64,000 nucleotides of DNA from Streptomyces alanosinicus (GTDB lineage Bacteria; Actinomycetota; Actinomycetes; Streptomycetales; Streptomycetaceae): NCBI RefSeq assembly GCF_014650595.1, contig NZ_BMVG01000006.1:186001-250000 (forward strand). Reading direction: 5' to 3'. The translations under genes and the position numbers were made by a program. The notes beneath the pieces are model-generated. The model saw only the letters and a program-made list of their open reading frames with translations. It had not been told where the DNA came from and searched no databases. This document shows positions 1-7,798 of this stretch, piece by piece. Every line of letters begins with the position of its first letter. Positions within the stretch are counted from its first letter, which is position 1.

Positions 1-2
1 GC

Positions 3-125
3 CGGCACCAGGAGCTGGGCTTCACCGAGATCGTGATCCACTGGCCCATCCCGGACTCCGACTTCGCCACGGACGAGAAGGTCTTCGAGCAGATCGCCAT
101 GGAGGCCGCCGCCCAGCTGAGCTGA
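3..125 (+). CDS. C-terminal end of a luciferase-like (LLM class) flavin-dependent oxidoreductase, partial
   Basis: Only the last 40 codons are in the window; the gene begins before it and ends with TGA at 123-125. The tail contains GFTEIVIHWPIPDS followed by an acidic stretch and FEQIAMEA. This is the usual C-terminus of bacterial luciferase-fold, F420- or FMN-dependent oxidoreductases: the last TIM-barrel strand and the closing helix. Substrate and cofactor cannot be judged from so short a piece. Family assignment rests on motif memory alone. Confidence 0.55.
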   Translation, partial: RHQELGFTEIVIHWPIPDSDFATDEKVFEQIAMEAAAQLS

Positions 126-185
126 CCGGATCACCGCGGCCCGAGCCGGATCACCGCGGTACGGGCCGGATCACCGCGGTACGCA
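126..185. repeat. Three tandem 20-bp repeats directly after the oxidoreductase stop codon
   Basis: Copies lie at 126-145, 146-165 and 166-185. Each begins CCGGATCACCGCGG and they differ only in the last six bases. Each unit holds the palindrome CCGCGG. They start on the base after the stop codon and lie 5' of the next gene. No function is evident; slippage during replication is the simplest origin. Confidence 0.8.
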
Positions 186-236
186 GGGGTCATCTGTGTC
201 TCATCTGTGCGGAGTCCCGCACGGGCGTGCTGGCAT

Positions 237-1124
237 ATGCGCGAGAATGACCCGGTGACCTCAGCGACCAGACAGCCCGGGACCCCTGCCGCCGCCACAC
301 CCGCGCGGCTGATCGCCACCGACCTCGACGGCACACTGCTGCGGGACGACAAGTCGGTGTCCCCGCGCACGGTCGCCGCGCTGGCCGCCGCGGAGGAGGC
401 GGGCATCGAGGTCTTCTTCGTCACCGGCCGCCCGGCCCGCTGGATGGATGTCGTCAGCGACCATGTCCACGGCCACGGCCTGGCGATCTGCGGCAATGGC
501 GCCGCCGTGGTCGACCTGCACGGCGGCCCCGGGGCGCACCGCTTCGTAAAGGTGCGCGAACTGGCCCGTTCGAACGCCCTGGACGCCGTACGGCTGCTGC
601 GCGAGGCGGCCCCCGGCACGGTGTTCGCGATCGAGCAGACCTACGGCTTCCACCAGGAGCCGGACTATCCCAAGCTCCACATGGAGATACCGGGCAACCT
701 GCTGCCCGCCGAGCAGCTCCTCGCCCCCGACGGCCCGGACGCCGACCAGCCCGTGCTCAAGATCCTGGCCTACCACCCGGCTCTCGACCCGGACGCCTTC
801 CTCACCCTCGCCCGGCTGGCGATCGGCGACCGCGCCAACGTGACCCGCTCCAGCCCCAGCGCCCTGCTGGAACTGAGCGGCCCCGACGTCTCCAAGGCCA
901 GCACACTCGCCCTGTGCTGCGCCGAGCGCGGCATCTCACACGAGGAGGTCGTCGCCTTCGGCGACATGCCCAACGACGTCGAGATGCTGACCTGGGCCGG
1001 CCGGTCGTACGCCATGGGCAACGCCCACCCGGCCGTCATCGCCGCCGCCTCGGGCCGCACGGTCGCCAACAACGAGGACGGCGTCGCGGTCGTGATCGAG
1101 GAACTGCTCGCGGAACGCCTCTAG
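237..1124 (+). CDS. Cof-type HAD-superfamily phosphatase
   Basis: This is a predicted cytosolic phosphatase for small phosphorylated metabolites such as sugar phosphates or cofactors. Motif I is DLDGTLLRDD, with the nucleophilic and acid-base aspartates about 30 residues in. Motif II is VTGRP. The C-terminal motif IV region reads VVAFGDMPNDVEML, followed by a MGNAHP loop; all are typical of the Cof/YbiV class with a C2 cap. The length of 295 residues fits. The start is uncertain: ATG at 237 is used here, GTG at 255 is an alternative, and the frame is open back to 207. The substrate cannot be inferred. Confidence 0.85.
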   Translation: MRENDPVTSATRQPGTPAAATPARLIATDLDGTLLRDDKSVSPRTVAALAAAEEAGIEVFFVTGRPARWMDVVSDHVHGHGLAICGNGAAVVDLHGGPGAHRFVKVRELARSNALDAVRLLREAAPGTVFAIEQTYGFHQEPDYPKLHMEIPGNLLPAEQLLAPDGPDADQPVLKILAYHPALDPDAFLTLARLAIGDRANVTRSSPSALLELSGPDVSKASTLALCCAERGISHEEVVAFGDMPNDVEMLTWAGRSYAMGNAHPAVIAAASGRTVANNEDGVAVVIEELLAERL

Positions 1125-1177
1125 ACCCCGCCGGGCAGGCGGGAATTTGACGACAGGGCCTAGCAGCCGAGAGCAGC

Positions 1178-2863
1178 TCAGTACGGCGCCTCCCACACCA
1201 CTGTGGTCCCACCGCCGTCCGCCCCGATACCCGAGCCGAGCCGGCTGTCACCGCCGAGCGACTCGGCCCGCCGCTTGAGGTTCCGCAGCCCGCTGCGCCG
1301 GCCGCCCTCGGGGATGCCGACGCCGTCGTCGGCGACGCTCAGCCGCACCCCCGGCCGCCCGTCGGCAAGGGCGGCCGTCGCATCGACCACGACATCGATC
1401 CGGGTGGCATCGGCGTGCCGGAACGCATTGGACAGCGCCTCCCGCAACGCCGCGATGAGATTCTTGCCCGTAAGATCGCCGACGGTGTCGACGGGCCCGA
1501 GGAAGCGGTGCGAGGGCTTGAACCCCAGCGGTACGGCAGACATGTTGATCTCCCGCAGCACCCGTGTCCGCAGTCCCGGCGGCTCCTCCGCCGGGCCCTG
1601 CTGCAACGCGAAGATCGCGGTGCGGATCTCCTGGATGGTGACGTCGAGTTCGTCCACCGCCTTGCCGACGCCCTCGCGCACCTCCGGCACCACGGACCGC
1701 CGCTGTGCGCTCTCCAGCATCAGCCCCGTGGCGAACAGCCGCTGGATGACCAGATCATGCAGATCCCGGGCGATGCGGTCACGGTCCTCGAACACCGCGA
1801 GCCGCTCGCGGTCACGCTGCGCCTCGGCCATCATCAGCGCCAGCGCCGCCTGCGAGGCGAACTGCACCGCCAGCGTGCGCTCGGCCCGCGTGAACGGCCG
1901 TCCGCCGCGCGCACGAGGCGTGACCAGCGTGCCCAGCACCCGGCCGTCGCTCTGCAAGGGCACCATCATCGCCGGGCCGTAGCCGCTCGCGTACTGCGTC
2001 AGCATCCGGGAGTCGGTGGCGGCGTCCGTGACGAACACCGCTTGTCCGTCCAGGAGTTCGGCGACGATCCGGCTCTCCGGCGGGATCACCGCGCCCAGCA
2101 TGCCCGTCGGCTCGTCCGAGGCCACGGCCACGACCTCCAGGCCGCCCTCCTCCGCGGGCAGCAGCACGATCCCGGCCGCCGCTCCGGACAGCCGGCGCGC
2201 CTGCTCCGCCACGACCTGCAGGGCGTCGTCGGCGTCCCCGCCCGACAGCAGCGCCGTGGTCACGGCCACGGACCCGTCGATCCAGCGCTCGCGCTGCATG
2301 GCCGCCTCGTACAGCCGGGCATTGCCGACCGCGATCCCCGCCTCGGTCGCCAGCACCTGGACCATGGCGAGGTCATCGTCGTCGAAAGACCCGCCGTCGC
2401 GCTTCTCGGCCAGATAGAGGTTGCCGAAGATCTCGCCCTGCACCCGGATCGGGACACCGAGGAAGCTGCGCATCGGCGGATGGTGCTCGGGAAAACCGTA
2501 TGAGCGCGGGTCTGCGCTCAGATCGGCCAACAGGACGGGCACCGGGTCCCTGATGAGCGCGCCGAGCAGCCCCCTGTGCCCGTCGGGCAGCCGGCCGATC
2601 CGGCGGGCGGCCGCCTCGTCCACCCCCTGATAGACGAAGTCGGAGAGCCCGCCGCCCTCCTCAGCGACGACCCCGATCGCCGCGTACCGGGCACCGGTCA
2701 GATCGGCGGAAGTCTCGCAGATCCGGTCCAGCGTCGAGTGCAGCTCCAGCCCGCTCCCCACGGACCGCATCGCCTCCAGCAGCTGCGGCACCCGCAGCGC
2801 GGGCTCGGCGGGAAGCCCGGGCGCGGCAGATCCCGCGGCGTCGGACGGAGGCGGGGCGCACAT
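1178..2863 (-). CDS. Orphan GAF-GAF sensor histidine kinase of the DevS/DosT type
   Basis: This 561-residue cytoplasmic kinase has two GAF domains (about residues 45-187 and 205-345), a HisKA_3 dimerisation/phosphoacceptor domain with DLHDLVIQRLF (His at about 369), and a HATPase_c domain with EALSNAFRHA (N box) and ADDGVGIP (G1). The first GAF holds HHPPM and GNLY. Their His (about 128) and Tyr (about 150) are 22 residues apart, the same spacing as the haem-ligand His149 and distal Tyr171 of M. tuberculosis DevS, so a haem-based gas or redox sensor is inferred. No response regulator lies beside it. The start was chosen at ATG 2863; GTG 2895 is possible. The cyd operon lies immediately upstream on the same strand. 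Confidence 0.85.
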   Translation of the reverse strand: MCAPPPSDAAGSAAPGLPAEPALRVPQLLEAMRSVGSGLELHSTLDRICETSADLTGARYAAIGVVAEEGGGLSDFVYQGVDEAAARRIGRLPDGHRGLLGALIRDPVPVLLADLSADPRSYGFPEHHPPMRSFLGVPIRVQGEIFGNLYLAEKRDGGSFDDDDLAMVQVLATEAGIAVGNARLYEAAMQRERWIDGSVAVTTALLSGGDADDALQVVAEQARRLSGAAAGIVLLPAEEGGLEVVAVASDEPTGMLGAVIPPESRIVAELLDGQAVFVTDAATDSRMLTQYASGYGPAMMVPLQSDGRVLGTLVTPRARGGRPFTRAERTLAVQFASQAALALMMAEAQRDRERLAVFEDRDRIARDLHDLVIQRLFATGLMLESAQRRSVVPEVREGVGKAVDELDVTIQEIRTAIFALQQGPAEEPPGLRTRVLREINMSAVPLGFKPSHRFLGPVDTVGDLTGKNLIAALREALSNAFRHADATRIDVVVDATAALADGRPGVRLSVADDGVGIPEGGRRSGLRNLKRRAESLGGDSRLGSGIGADGGGTTVVWEAPY

Positions 2864-2945
2864 GCCCTGAGCGTAAATAGTCCCTTCTGTCACCGAAACC
2901 GGAGGCGCGAGGCGGAGTGACGCCGTGAGGGCACCCGAGGAGCCC

Positions 2946-5900
2946 TCACACCGCCTCCACCAGCGACTCCGCCTCGGCCTCGCGCCGCGCCAGCGCCCGC
3001 AGCGGCCCGTCCACCGCGACAAGCTCCGCGTACGTGCCCCGCTGGACCACCTGCCCGGCGCCGAGCACGATCACCTCATCCACCGCCTCCAGCCCGGCCA
3101 GCCGATGAGTGATCAGCAATGTCGTACGGCCTTCCGTGGCGGCCAGCAGATCGGCGGTCAGCGCGTCGGCCGTCGGCAGGTCCAGGTGTTCGGCGGGCTC
3201 GTCGAGCACCAGGACGGGGAAGTCGGCCAGCAGGGCACGGGCCAGCGCCAGCCGCTGCCGCTGGCCACCGGACAGCCTCGCGCCGTGCTCGCCGACCAGC
3301 GTGTCCAGGCCGTCGGGCAGCCCCTCCACCCAGTCCAGCAACCGGGCCCGCGCCAGCGCCCGTCGCAGCTCTGCCTCGGTGGCGTTCTTCCGGGCCAGCA
3401 GGAGGTTCTCGCGCACCGAGCTGTCGAAGATGTGCGCGTCCTGGGCACACAGCCCGACCAGCCGCCGAACGTCGTCACCGGCCAGCGCGTACGCGTCCAC
3501 ACCGGCGAGCGTGTACGAGCCCTCCTGCGGGTCGAGGAAGCGCAGCAGCACCTGGGCGAGGGTCGTCTTGCCGGAACCGGACGCCCCGACCACCGCGATC
3601 CGCCGCCCCTCCCTCAGCGTGAGGTCGAAGCCTGCCAGCGCCTCCCGTCGCTGCCCCTCGTACCGCGCGGCCAGCCCCTTGACCACCATGGGGAAGGGCG
3701 AGGCGGGCGCCTGCCGGGGCCGCTCGGGCTCACGCACGGGTTCCGGGGCGTCGAGCACCTCGTAGACGCGCTCCGCGCTCCGCCGCACCCGCTGCCGGTG
3801 GCGTACGGCGAGCGGCAGTCCCAGTACGGCCTCGAAGGCGGCCAGCGGAGTGAGGACGACCACGGCCATCGCCACGCCACCGAGCCGGCCCGCGGCCACC
3901 GCCTGGACGCCGAGGAACGCGGTCGCCGTGACCGTGAGCCCGGTGATCAGCGCGGTGAGCCCGTCACCGAGCGCGGTCACGGCGGCGGCGCGCGAGGCGA
4001 TCCGGGTCAGGGCTGCGTCGGCTCGCCGGGCCGCGTCCGTACGGGCGGGCAGCGCACCGGCGACGGTCAGCTCCGCGGTACCGGTGAGCAGGTCGGTGAC
4101 ACGGGTGGCGAGAGCACCCCGGGCCGGGGCCAGCCGTCGCTCGGTCCGCAGGGCCACGGTCGCGGTGACGAGCGGCACGCCGACGCCGGCCGCCACGAGG
4201 CCCGCCGCGAGGGCCGCACCGGCCTCGGGCAGCAGCCAGGCCATGAAACCGACGGAGGACGCGGAGACGACGACAGCGACCGACGCGGGCAGCAACCAGC
4301 GCAACCAGTAGTCCTGGAGCTCGTCCACGTCCGTGACCAGCCGGGTCAGCAGATCACCACGCCGCGCGCTCCGCAGCCCGGCGGGGGCGAGCCGCTCCAG
4401 CCGCCGGTACACGGCGACCCGGGTGTCGGCCAGCATCCGCAGCACCGCGTCATGCGACACCAGCCGCTCGGCGTACCGGAAGACGGCCCGCCCGATCCCG
4501 AAGGCCCGCGTGGCCGTCACCGCCACCATCAGATACAGCACCGGAGGCTGCTGCGAGGCCCGCGAAATGAGCCACCCGGACGTCGCCATCAGCCCCACGG
4601 CACTGCCGAGCGCCAGACTGCCGAGCAACAACGCCAACCCCAGCCGCCCCCGCCGAGGCCCGGCAATCGCCCGCACCCGCGCAAGCACACCCCGAGCCCG
4701 CCCCGAACCCCACTGAGGTCCGACACCCACCCCCGGCCCAGCGCCCCCACTCCCCACCCCACCCGAGCCTGACTCCGCGTCGGCACGTCCCAACCCGCCC
4801 GAGACCAACTCGGCGCCGTCATGTCTCAGTCCATCCGAGACCAACTCCGCAGCGCCGCTTACCGCACCACCCGAGACCAACTCCGGGGCGCTGCTTACCA
4901 GTCCGCCCGAGTCCGACTCCGCGCCGTCACTTTCCAGCTCACCTGAGAACAACTCCGTACGGCCGCCATCCAGCCCACCGAGTCGGGTGGCGGGTGGGCG
5001 AGGGCGGGGGTCCAGGGGGCGGAGCCCCCTGGTAGGCCGACCGCAGCTCCGGCCGCCCACCAGCTCCGCGCTGTCCAGCCGCACCACCCGGTCGGCAACC
5101 TCCAACAACGCCGGCCGGTGCACAACCAACAGCACCGTACGCCCCGCCGCCAGCCGCCGTACCGTCGCCACGACGCCCGCCTCCGTCACCCCGTCCAGCG
5201 CAGCCGTCGGCTCATCGAGCAACAGCACAGGCCGGTCGGCGAGAAAAGCCCGCGCAAGAGCCAACCTCTGCCGCTGCCCCGCCGACAGCCCAGCCCCGTC
5301 CTCCCCGAGTACGGTCCCGGCCCCCTCAGGCAGCGCATCCACGAACTCCAGCGCCCCGGCGTCCCGCAGCGCACCGCGCACGGCAGCATCGTCCGCGTCG
5401 GGCCGCGCCAGCCGCACGTTCTCCGCGATGGTCCCCGCATACAGATGCGGCCGCTGCGGCACCCACGCGATCCGCGAGCGCCACTCCTCCACATCGAGGC
5501 CGGCAAGATCGGCATCCCCGATCCGCACCCGCCCCTCGGTGGGCTCGACAAACCCGAGCAGCACGTGAAGCAACGTCGACTTGCCCGCCCCACTCGGCCC
5601 GACCAGCGCGACCGTCTCACCAGGGTCGACGGTGAACGACACATCCGTCACAGCATCCACGGACCGCCCGGGATAGCGCACCGTGACCCCGTCGAAGGCC
5701 ACCGCACCCGCCGCACCCATGGGCACCACCCCGGCACCGGCCGCCGGAACCGGCGTCTGCAGCACCGTGAAGATCTCCTCCGCCGCGGCAAGTCCCTCAG
5801 CCGCCGCGTGGTACTGCGCACCGACCTGACGCAACGGAAGATACGCCTCGGGCGCGAGCACCAGGATCACCAGACCGATGTACAGATCCATGTCACCGTG

Positions 5901-6704
5901 CACGAGCCGCATTCCGATCGTCACCGCGACGAGGGCGACCGACAGCGTGGCGAGCAACTCCAGCGCGAAGGAGGACAGGAAGGCGATGCGCAGTGTCCGC
6001 AGGGTGGCCTGCCGGTACTCACCGGTGATCCGGCGAATGGACTCGGCCTGCGCCTTGGCCCGGCCGAAGACCTTCAGCGTGGGCAGTCCGGCGACCACGT
6101 CCAGGAAGTGCCCCGACAGCCGTGACAGCAGCCGCCACTGCCGGTCCATGCGGGACTGCGTCGCCCAGCCGATCAGCATCATGAACAGCGGGATGAGAGG
6201 CAAGGTGCCCACGATGATCGCCGCCGACACCCAGTCCTCGGTGACGATCCGCGCCAGCACCGCCACCGGTACGACCACCGCGAGCCCCAACTGCGGTAGG
6301 TAGCGAGAGAAGTAGTCGTCGAGGGCGTCGACCCCACGCGTGGCCATCGTGACCAGCGAACCGGTGCGCTGCCCGGCCAGCCACCCGGGACCCAGTGCAG
6401 CCGCCCGGTCAAGCAGCCGTCCCCGCAGTTCCGACTTCACCGCCGCACTCGCCCGGTGCGCAGCCAGCTCGGTGAGCCACGCGACAATCGCCCGACCCAC
6501 TGCCACGGACACCAACAACAGCAGGGGAGTGCGCAGTTCAGCGACAGACCGCCCATGCTGGAACGCTCCGACGACAACCTCGGCGATGAGCATCGCCTGG
6601 GCAATGACCAGCCCTGCGCCGACGGCTCCCAGACCGACGACCGCCACGAGGAATCGACGGGTGGCACGGGCGTACTTCAGCAGGCGTGGATCAATCGGTT
6701 TCAC
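2946..6704 (-). CDS. cydDC: Fused CydD-CydC ABC transporter for cytochrome bd assembly
   Basis: One 1252-residue chain carries two complete type-I ABC exporter halves, as in other Streptomyces; in E. coli these are separate CydD and CydC. The family exports thiols (glutathione or cysteine) and is needed to mature cytochrome bd. Half 1 has Walker A GPSGAGKST (about 366), signature LSAGQRQR and Walker B LLLDEP. Half 2 has GASGSGKTT (about 1038), LSGGQRQR and LVLDEP. The halves are joined by a linker of roughly 130 residues that is Gly/Ser/Glu rich and repetitive, with a palindromic insertion. GTG is the start, and it sits inside a parS site. It follows cydB after a 59-bp gap holding two parS sites. 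Confidence 0.93.
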   Translation of the reverse strand: MKPIDPRLLKYARATRRFLVAVVGLGAVGAGLVIAQAMLIAEVVVGAFQHGRSVAELRTPLLLLVSVAVGRAIVAWLTELAAHRASAAVKSELRGRLLDRAAALGPGWLAGQRTGSLVTMATRGVDALDDYFSRYLPQLGLAVVVPVAVLARIVTEDWVSAAIIVGTLPLIPLFMMLIGWATQSRMDRQWRLLSRLSGHFLDVVAGLPTLKVFGRAKAQAESIRRITGEYRQATLRTLRIAFLSSFALELLATLSVALVAVTIGMRLVHGDMDLYIGLVILVLAPEAYLPLRQVGAQYHAAAEGLAAAEEIFTVLQTPVPAAGAGVVPMGAAGAVAFDGVTVRYPGRSVDAVTDVSFTVDPGETVALVGPSGAGKSTLLHVLLGFVEPTEGRVRIGDADLAGLDVEEWRSRIAWVPQRPHLYAGTIAENVRLARPDADDAAVRGALRDAGALEFVDALPEGAGTVLGEDGAGLSAGQRQRLALARAFLADRPVLLLDEPTAALDGVTEAGVVATVRRLAAGRTVLLVVHRPALLEVADRVVRLDSAELVGGRSCGRPTRGLRPLDPRPRPPATRLGGLDGGRTELFSGELESDGAESDSGGLVSSAPELVSGGAVSGAAELVSDGLRHDGAELVSGGLGRADAESGSGGVGSGGAGPGVGVGPQWGSGRARGVLARVRAIAGPRRGRLGLALLLGSLALGSAVGLMATSGWLISRASQQPPVLYLMVAVTATRAFGIGRAVFRYAERLVSHDAVLRMLADTRVAVYRRLERLAPAGLRSARRGDLLTRLVTDVDELQDYWLRWLLPASVAVVVSASSVGFMAWLLPEAGAALAAGLVAAGVGVPLVTATVALRTERRLAPARGALATRVTDLLTGTAELTVAGALPARTDAARRADAALTRIASRAAAVTALGDGLTALITGLTVTATAFLGVQAVAAGRLGGVAMAVVVLTPLAAFEAVLGLPLAVRHRQRVRRSAERVYEVLDAPEPVREPERPRQAPASPFPMVVKGLAARYEGQRREALAGFDLTLREGRRIAVVGASGSGKTTLAQVLLRFLDPQEGSYTLAGVDAYALAGDDVRRLVGLCAQDAHIFDSSVRENLLLARKNATEAELRRALARARLLDWVEGLPDGLDTLVGEHGARLSGGQRQRLALARALLADFPVLVLDEPAEHLDLPTADALTADLLAATEGRTTLLITHRLAGLEAVDEVIVLGAGQVVQRGTYAELVAVDGPLRALARREAEAESLVEAV
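4763..4980 (-). repeat. 36-bp degenerate tandem repeat inside the CydDC linker
   Basis: On the plus strand a CCGAG(A/T)CC(A/G)ACTCC-like core recurs with its GAG at 4765, 4801, 4837, 4873, 4909 and 4945, exactly 36 bases apart. The encoded linker therefore has a 12-residue period around AELVSGGL. The period keeps the frame and links the two ABC halves. It is likely disordered and made by repeat expansion. Confidence 0.85.
5006..5033. repeat. Small palindromic repeat inside the cydDC reading frame
   Basis: A GC-rich perfect hairpin (5012-5032; CCAGGGGGC, loop GGA, GCCCCCTGG) lies at the edge of the CydD-CydC linker and encodes Arg/Pro-rich residues. GGGTCCAGGGGGCGGAGCCC is a motif commonly seen between genes in Streptomyces. 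Here it appears to have entered coding DNA in frame. Confidence 0.6.
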
Positions 6705-6711
6705 GTGAAAC
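6698..6711. promoter_or_regulatory. parS: parS site overlapping the cydDC start codon
   Basis: This is a perfect 14-bp palindrome GTTTCACGTGAAAC, the Streptomyces ParB-binding parS sequence. The GTG start of cydDC (6702-6704 on the minus strand) lies inside it, so ParB binding covers the translation start region. Confidence 0.9.
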
Positions 6712-6726
6712 GTGCCCTTCGGCCCA

Positions 6727-6756
6727 GAGGGTGTGTTTCACGTGAAACACACCCTC
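6727..6756. terminator. parS: 30-bp perfect palindrome with parS at its centre, between cydB and cydDC
   Basis: The palindrome GAGGGTGTGTTTCAC + GTGAAACACACCCTC is perfect over 30 bases. Its middle (6735-6748) is a perfect parS site. In RNA it would form a 15-bp hairpin, so it may attenuate transcription between cydB and cydDC as well as bind ParB. It lies 23 bases from the first parS of this gap. Confidence 0.8.
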
Positions 6757-6763
6757 GGCGGAC

Positions 6764-7783
6764 TCAGTGTGCGGCTCCGGACGCAGCATCGGGAGCGATG
6801 TGCTGCGTGCCGATCCGCTTGCGGAACACCCAGTAGGTCCAGCCCTGGTAGAGCAGCACCAAGGGCGTGGCGATAGCGGCCAGCCACGTCATGATCTTCA
6901 GCGTGTACGGGCTCGACGAGGCATTGGTGACCGTCAGGCTCCAGTCCCCATGGAGCGTCGACGGCATGACGTTCGGGAAGAGCGACAGGAACAGCATCGC
7001 CATGGTGGCCACGATGGTGACGCCCGACAGCGCGAACGCCCAGCCCTCGCGCCCGAGTTGATTGGCCACCAGGGCAGCCACCAGAGCTGCGACCGCCACG
7101 ACCAGGGCCACCAGGCTCTTGCCGTCACCACTGTCGGCCTGCGTCCACAGCAGGAATCCGAGCGCCACGACCGCCGTGACGAGGCCGACCCGCAGAGCCA
7201 GCTTCCGTGCCCGCATCCGGATGTCGCCGACAGTCTTGAGCGCGGTGAAGACCGCTCCATGGAAGGTGAACAGCGTGAGCGTCACCAGACCGCCGAGCAG
7301 GGCGTAGGGGTTGAACAGGTCCCCGACGCTGCCAACGTACTCGAAGTGCCGGTCGATCTTGACGCCCCGCACGATGTTCCCGAAGGCCACGCCCCACAGG
7401 AACGCCGGGATCAGCGAGGTCCAGAAGATCGCAGTCTCCCAGTTGCGCTGCCAGTTCTCCTCGGGGCGCTTCGCGCGGTACTCGAAGCCGACGCCCCGGA
7501 CGATCAGACAGACCAGGATGACCAGCAGCGGCAGATAGAAGCCGGAGAAGAGGGTGGCGTACCACTCCGGGAACGCGGCGAAGGTCGCACCACCAGCCGT
7601 GAGCAGCCACACCTCGTTTCCGTCCCAGACCGGCCCGATGGTGTTGATCAGCACCCGTCGCTCCGGCCGGTCGCGGGCCAACAGTTTGGTGAGGATGCCG
7701 ACTCCGAAGTCGAAGCCCTCCAGGAAGAAGTAGCCGGTCCACAGGACGGCGATCAGGACGAACCAGACGTCGTGAAGTTGCAT
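6764..7783 (-). CDS. cydB: Cytochrome bd ubiquinol/menaquinol oxidase subunit II
   Basis: This 339-residue integral membrane subunit of the quinol:O2 oxidoreductase cytochrome bd works in the cell membrane under low oxygen. The N-terminus VWFVLIAVLWTGYFFLEGFDFGVG is the family signature, with the conserved acidic residue of the D channel. Further markers are WDGNEVWLLTAGG and about eight or nine membrane segments. ATG is the start, 15 bases after the cydA stop, so it is co-transcribed with and probably coupled to cydA. A parS palindrome follows it. Confidence 0.96.
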   Translation of the reverse strand: MQLHDVWFVLIAVLWTGYFFLEGFDFGVGILTKLLARDRPERRVLINTIGPVWDGNEVWLLTAGGATFAAFPEWYATLFSGFYLPLLVILVCLIVRGVGFEYRAKRPEENWQRNWETAIFWTSLIPAFLWGVAFGNIVRGVKIDRHFEYVGSVGDLFNPYALLGGLVTLTLFTFHGAVFTALKTVGDIRMRARKLALRVGLVTAVVALGFLLWTQADSGDGKSLVALVVAVAALVAALVANQLGREGWAFALSGVTIVATMAMLFLSLFPNVMPSTLHGDWSLTVTNASSSPYTLKIMTWLAAIATPLVLLYQGWTYWVFRKRIGTQHIAPDAASGAAH

Positions 7784-7798
7784 GACTGTTCCCCCGGC

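Noticed and set aside
2925..4772. Very long plus-strand frame opposite cydDC (615 codons), and similar ones at 6767-9046, 15098-17050 and 42953-44908
   Set aside because: They lie antisense to strongly supported genes, are rich in Arg/Gln/His/Gly without any domain, and are the usual by-product of high third-position GC.
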